NCBI GenBank assembly: GCA_041497995.1
Contig: JBGQHM010000396.1
Span: forward strand, 1 to 6,324
Direction: 5' to 3'
Source: DATKMS01 sp041497995
Lineage (GTDB): Bacteria > Desulfobacterota > Binatia > HRBIN30
Length of the DNA stretch: 6,324 nt
Shown piece after piece: positions 5,384 to 6,324 of the stretch; the first letter of the stretch is position 1, and each line of letters begins with the position of its first letter. Below the pieces are notes generated by a model. That model saw only the letters and a program-made list of their open reading frames with translations. It was not told where the DNA came from and made no database searches. The translations under genes were made by a program, and so were the position numbers.

Positions 5384-6324
5384 TCCTGGAACCTCTGGCG
5401 CTGCTGTTCTCGGGCCTCTACGGGGTGCTGGTCCTCTTTTACCTGTGGGAGCGCTGGCGGCGGCGCGTGCCGGTGCCGTCGCTGCTCCTCTGGGAAGCGG
5501 TGCGTGAGGACACGTTGCGGGCGCGGCGGTTCCGGCCCGACCTGCTGTTTCTGCTGCAGCTGTTGCTGCTCACCAGCCTCATCGTCGGCCTGGCGCGGCC
5601 CTACCTACGCAACCATGATGACCCGCAGATCAGCGGCCGACACATCTTCGTCCTCGACACATCAGCCAGCATGCAGGCGCGCGAGCACGGCACCTCGCGA
5701 TTCGAGGATGCGCGCAACCAGGCGCTGAAGCAGTTGCGCAGCTTTGGTGCCGACGACGAAGTGATGCTGATCGCTGCGGCGCGCACTCCCGAAGTCGTCG
5801 TCGGCTTCACACGTGATCACGCCGCCGTCGAGACCGCCTTGCTGCAGAGCGTGCCGACGGATACCAGCGGCGATCTTGCGGTGGCCTTGGCGTTTGCGGA
5901 GAGCGCCCGCCAGCGCAGCGACGTGCCAACCGCGGTCGATGTCTTTACCGACATTCCGCGCAGCCAACTGCCACCCACGATACGCGATGGGGCACGAGTA
6001 TTTCAGGTCGGTGAGACCGACGACAACCTGGCGATCGAGGGGTTACAGATCTCCCAGGGACGCTTTCAAGACTACCGCGGCGCGCGCGCTTACGTGCGGG
6101 TTGAGAACTTCTCGCATCGCGAAGGGCACGGCTTTCTCACCGTCCGGCTCGAAAATCAGGTTGTGAATCGAAGCGGCTTTACCATCCCGGCGCGCCAGGC
6201 ACGCGGCTTCCTGGTTCACGACTTTCCCGGTCCAGGGCGGGTGGTGGCGCAGCTCGAAGTCACGGATGCGTTGGCAGTCGACAATGTGGCGTACGGGTGG
6301 ATCCGGCCGGTCACCCGCACCCGA
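5374..6324 (+). CDS. BatA-type membrane-anchored VWA-domain protein (C-terminus outside window)
   Basis: Open from the ATG at 5374 to the window end (317 codons, no stop), so partial. The N-terminal 80 residues match the BatA N-terminal domain: a membrane segment at about 8-25, the basic WERWRRRVPVPSLLLWEAV stretch (26-43), and a second membrane segment at about 57-73 followed by ARPY. A VWA domain begins at about 89 with IFVLDTSASM; the metal site is D95, S97 and S99, with T164 or S165 in TDTSGDL and D193 in VFTDIP. The region after 220 looks beta-rich and includes DALAVDNVAY (298-307), typical of this class before its further C-terminal segments. The VWA domain would lie in the loop after the second helix, outside the cytoplasm in the usual model. 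No upstream in-frame start exists after the stop at 5350. Related to Bat aerotolerance-operon proteins, but aerotolerance should not be assumed. Confidence 0.9.
   Translation, partial: MIQFLEPLALLFSGLYGVLVLFYLWERWRRRVPVPSLLLWEAVREDTLRARRFRPDLLFLLQLLLLTSLIVGLARPYLRNHDDPQISGRHIFVLDTSASMQAREHGTSRFEDARNQALKQLRSFGADDEVMLIAAARTPEVVVGFTRDHAAVETALLQSVPTDTSGDLAVALAFAESARQRSDVPTAVDVFTDIPRSQLPPTIRDGARVFQVGETDDNLAIEGLQISQGRFQDYRGARAYVRVENFSHREGHGFLTVRLENQVVNRSGFTIPARQARGFLVHDFPGPGRVVAQLEVTDALAVDNVAYGWIRPVTRTR

Overview
The window is GC-rich (about 60-65% by eye) bacterial chromosomal DNA with Gram-negative-style genes and clear AGGAGG ribosome binding sites on two of them. The gene set (a repetitive TolB/PD40-like propeller protein and a MoxR / DUF58 / BatA-type VWA operon), together with codon usage, fits a soil or sediment proteobacterium-like lineage such as the former Deltaproteobacteria or Binatota-type bacteria. 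There is no marker gene, so this placement is an inference of low confidence. There are no tRNAs, rRNAs, CRISPR arrays, insertion sequences or phage genes.

Layout. (1) Positions 1-1120, minus strand: the N-terminal 373 codons of an exported or membrane-anchored beta-propeller-like protein built from about 55-60-residue repeats. The gene runs off the left edge. (2) 1121-1371: a 251-bp divergent intergenic region with a ribosome binding site for each neighbour and one plausible sigma-70 promoter facing right. (3) 1372-1713, plus strand: a small, basic protein of unknown function with its own good ribosome binding site. (4) 1714-1917: an intergenic region with a weak hairpin and then a striking 14-bp inverted repeat that overlaps the -35 box of a good promoter candidate for the operon that follows. 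(5) 1918-6324, plus strand: a tightly packed four-gene operon. It encodes a three-helix membrane protein with a very long low-complexity linker, a MoxR AAA+ ATPase, a DUF58 protein with a complete VWA metal site, and a BatA-type membrane-anchored VWA protein cut by the right edge.

How the operon genes fit together. MoxR ATPases act with VWA-domain partners, usually encoded next to them, as chaperone-like machines that remodel or mature envelope or metal-containing targets. Here the ATPase is cytosolic, DUF58 is its probable soluble VWA adaptor, and the BatA-type protein presents a second VWA domain at the membrane. The first gene is probably a membrane scaffold or substrate-side component; its role is inferred only from position and topology. 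The genes are linked by a 4-bp ATGA overlap and a 26-bp overlap. Between DUF58 and BatA is a 39-bp junction with two mini-ORFs chained by ATGA overlaps and a hairpin that would cover the BatA start codon, which may set the amount of BatA relative to DUF58.

Nothing here proves a new system. The best candidates for follow-up are the operator-like inverted repeat at 1847-1887, the stop/start cascade at 5327-5383, and the two proteins without a clear function (1372-1713 and 1918-3387).
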